DNA from: Caldilineaceae bacterium
Lineage (GTDB): Bacteria > Chloroflexota > Anaerolineae > Caldilineales > Caldilineaceae
DNA length: 64,000 nucleotides
Reading direction: 5' to 3'
Assembly (NCBI GenBank): GCA_020846635.1
Contig: JADLDO010000006.1
Coordinates: 1 to 64,000 of the forward strand
The notes under the pieces were generated by a model. The model worked only from the letters and a program-made list of their open reading frames with translations. It was not told the DNA's origin and searched no databases. Both the position numbers and the translations under genes were made by a program. Of this stretch, positions 63,226-64,000 are shown piece after piece. Numbering within the stretch: the stretch's first letter is position 1; the number at the start of each line of letters is the position of its first letter.

Positions 63226-63291
63226 GCCGACCTGCCCTGTGTGCCAGTTGTTCGTACGAGACTGGACTTTACACAGCGACTTAGGGTCGGC
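63226..63291 (-). promoter_or_regulatory. Long imperfect hairpin in the greA leader
   Basis: Three nested helices in the leader RNA: GCCGACC/GGTCGGC (63285-63291 with 63226-63232), CTGTGT/ACACAG just inside, and CCAGT/ACTGG (63261-63265 with 63244-63248). Confidence 0.6.
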
Positions 63292-63308
63292 TCAATCTTC
63301 TTCTCCCT

Positions 63309-63337
63309 ATTATAGCTCATATGTCCAGATATGCAAA
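63309..63337 (-). promoter_or_regulatory. Promoter of greA
   Basis: On the minus strand TTTGCA (63332-63337), 17-bp spacer, perfect TATAAT (63309-63314), giving a leader of about 157 nt. Together with the two leader hairpins it accounts for most of the 335-bp gap. Confidence 0.6.
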
Positions 63338-63480
63338 TCCAATTTGGCGCTAACCTGGAGACAGGGCTATGATCGAGTGCAAGCGACCTGCTGTGATTCT
63401 CGACTGTGATTTTTGGTAATGATTTTTGGCAAAGGCTCTTGCCCACATCTGCGGCGAGCCTAAGAAGATTTGGATATCCC

Positions 63481-64000
63481 ATGACGCAAGCAACCGAGTC
63501 TACCCGTCTGGTTTTTGACCGCTTCACCCGCTTCTATGACGAGGATTACCGGCACTATGACGAGGACATTGAGGCCATTGTCCACTTGGCGCAAGAGATG
63601 GATGGGCCGGTGTTGGAGCTAGGGTGCGGTACGGGGCGGCTGCTGCTGCCGCTGGTGGCGGCTGGGTTGCCGGTCACGGGCGTGGACATTAGCCCGGCAT
63701 TGCTGGCGCTGGCACGCGCCAAGTTGGGCAAGGTTCCGCATGGCGACCGTGTGACGCTGGTGGAGGCCGATCTGCGTGACTTGACGTTGCCCCAGCGCGA
63801 CTACGCCTTTGCCTTTTGCACCAGCAACACGTTGATGCACCTGGCTGATGCCGCCGACCAGTTGACCGCGTTGGAGCGCGCTGCGACTCATTTGCGCCCT
63901 GGCGGTCTGTTGATGCTTGACCTGTTTCACCCCGACATTGCACGCTTGGTAGAGGTGCATGGCGTGATGGAACTGGCCGATCAATGGCTGCGGGAGGATG
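63481..64000 (+). CDS. Class I SAM-dependent methyltransferase (partial)
   Basis: The gene starts at ATG 63481 and continues past the right edge; 173 residues are visible. VLELGCGTGRLLLPLVAAG is motif I, GVDISPALLALAR the acidic loop after strand 2, and LVEADLRDL the adenine-contact motif. FAFCTSNTLMHL and HLRPGGLLMLDLFHP complete the Rossmann core. FDRFTRFYDEDYRHYDEDIEAIV at the start is common in small-molecule methyltransferases of this type. The substrate is unknown. It is divergent from greA, sharing the 335-bp upstream region. Confidence 0.87.
   Translation, partial: MTQATESTRLVFDRFTRFYDEDYRHYDEDIEAIVHLAQEMDGPVLELGCGTGRLLLPLVAAGLPVTGVDISPALLALARAKLGKVPHGDRVTLVEADLRDLTLPQRDYAFAFCTSNTLMHLADAADQLTALERAATHLRPGGLLMLDLFHPDIARLVEVHGVMELADQWLRED

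Overview
The window reads as an ordinary chromosomal stretch of a Chloroflexota bacterium, most likely from the Anaerolineae/Caldilineae side. This is inferred from gene style: many short operons, lipoproteins with long Thr/Glu/Pro linkers, SH3b surface proteins, polytopic sugar transferases, a large NB-ARC/TPR/LuxR regulator and a System I haem-export cluster. There is no rRNA, no CRISPR array and no insertion sequence. Two tRNAs are present, tRNA-Thr(CGT) and tRNA-Pro(CGG).

Layout. 1-6.6 kb: 5' part of a branched-chain amino-acid-type binding lipoprotein gene (minus), then coaE, a small membrane protein, dnaJ, prmA, rsmE and trxB (plus). 6.8-16.6 kb: murJ, a luciferase-like monooxygenase, three membrane-protein genes, a threonine-dehydratase-like enzyme, a LuxR/ATPase regulator, a berberine-bridge-type oxidase and a SnoaL-like protein. 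16.7-22.3 kb (minus): tRNA-Thr, efp, ruvA, an OmpR-type regulator lying between ruvA and ruvC, ruvC, yebC and pyrG. 22.5-26.2 kb: a small unknown protein and the overlapping set FMN-binding protein, PHP phosphoesterase, alr and nth. 26.2-30.6 kb (minus): a 1299-residue protein joining an eCIS core domain (DUF4157, HELTH) to an R-S-E ADP-ribosyltransferase, followed by a YbjN/secretion-chaperone-fold gene. 31-35.2 kb: rpsT, a three-domain surface protein and a Gfo/Idh/MocA oxidoreductase. 35.3-41.8 kb (minus): DUF2085, a glutaredoxin-like protein, ccdA, ccmD, ccmC, ccmB, ccmA, a DUF2007 protein and a triple DUF4399 lipoprotein. 41.9-48 kb (minus): MBL hydrolase and HxlR regulator, then membrane glycosyltransferase, anchored glycoside hydrolase and SH3b lipoprotein. 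48.3-48.9 kb: a RelE/antitoxin pair. 49-53.2 kb (minus): a replication group with a double-AAA+ DnaC-like loader, a DnaD-like protein and dnaB, then a bifunctional nuclease. 53.5-58.9 kb: tRNA-Pro, a regulator with a pseudo-receiver, a convergent hybrid kinase, a GNAT enzyme and an SH3b protein. 59-64 kb: a second membrane glycosyltransferase, lysS, greA and a truncated methyltransferase gene.

Most notable: (1) the eCIS-type ADP-ribosyltransferase toxin with its adjacent YbjN-fold partner; (2) a CcdA that appears circularly permuted, with the SPCVLPL helix at the C-terminus; (3) a greA leader with a long hairpin and an intrinsic terminator just before the ribosome binding site; (4) a helicase-loader-like protein with two full AAA+ modules; (5) a recurring promoter type with an extended -10 ending about 7 nt before the start codon, which implies leaderless mRNAs.

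All calls come from reading the sequence. No database search or structure prediction was run. Start codons were moved from the longest open frame where a ribosome binding site or family alignment favoured an internal start.
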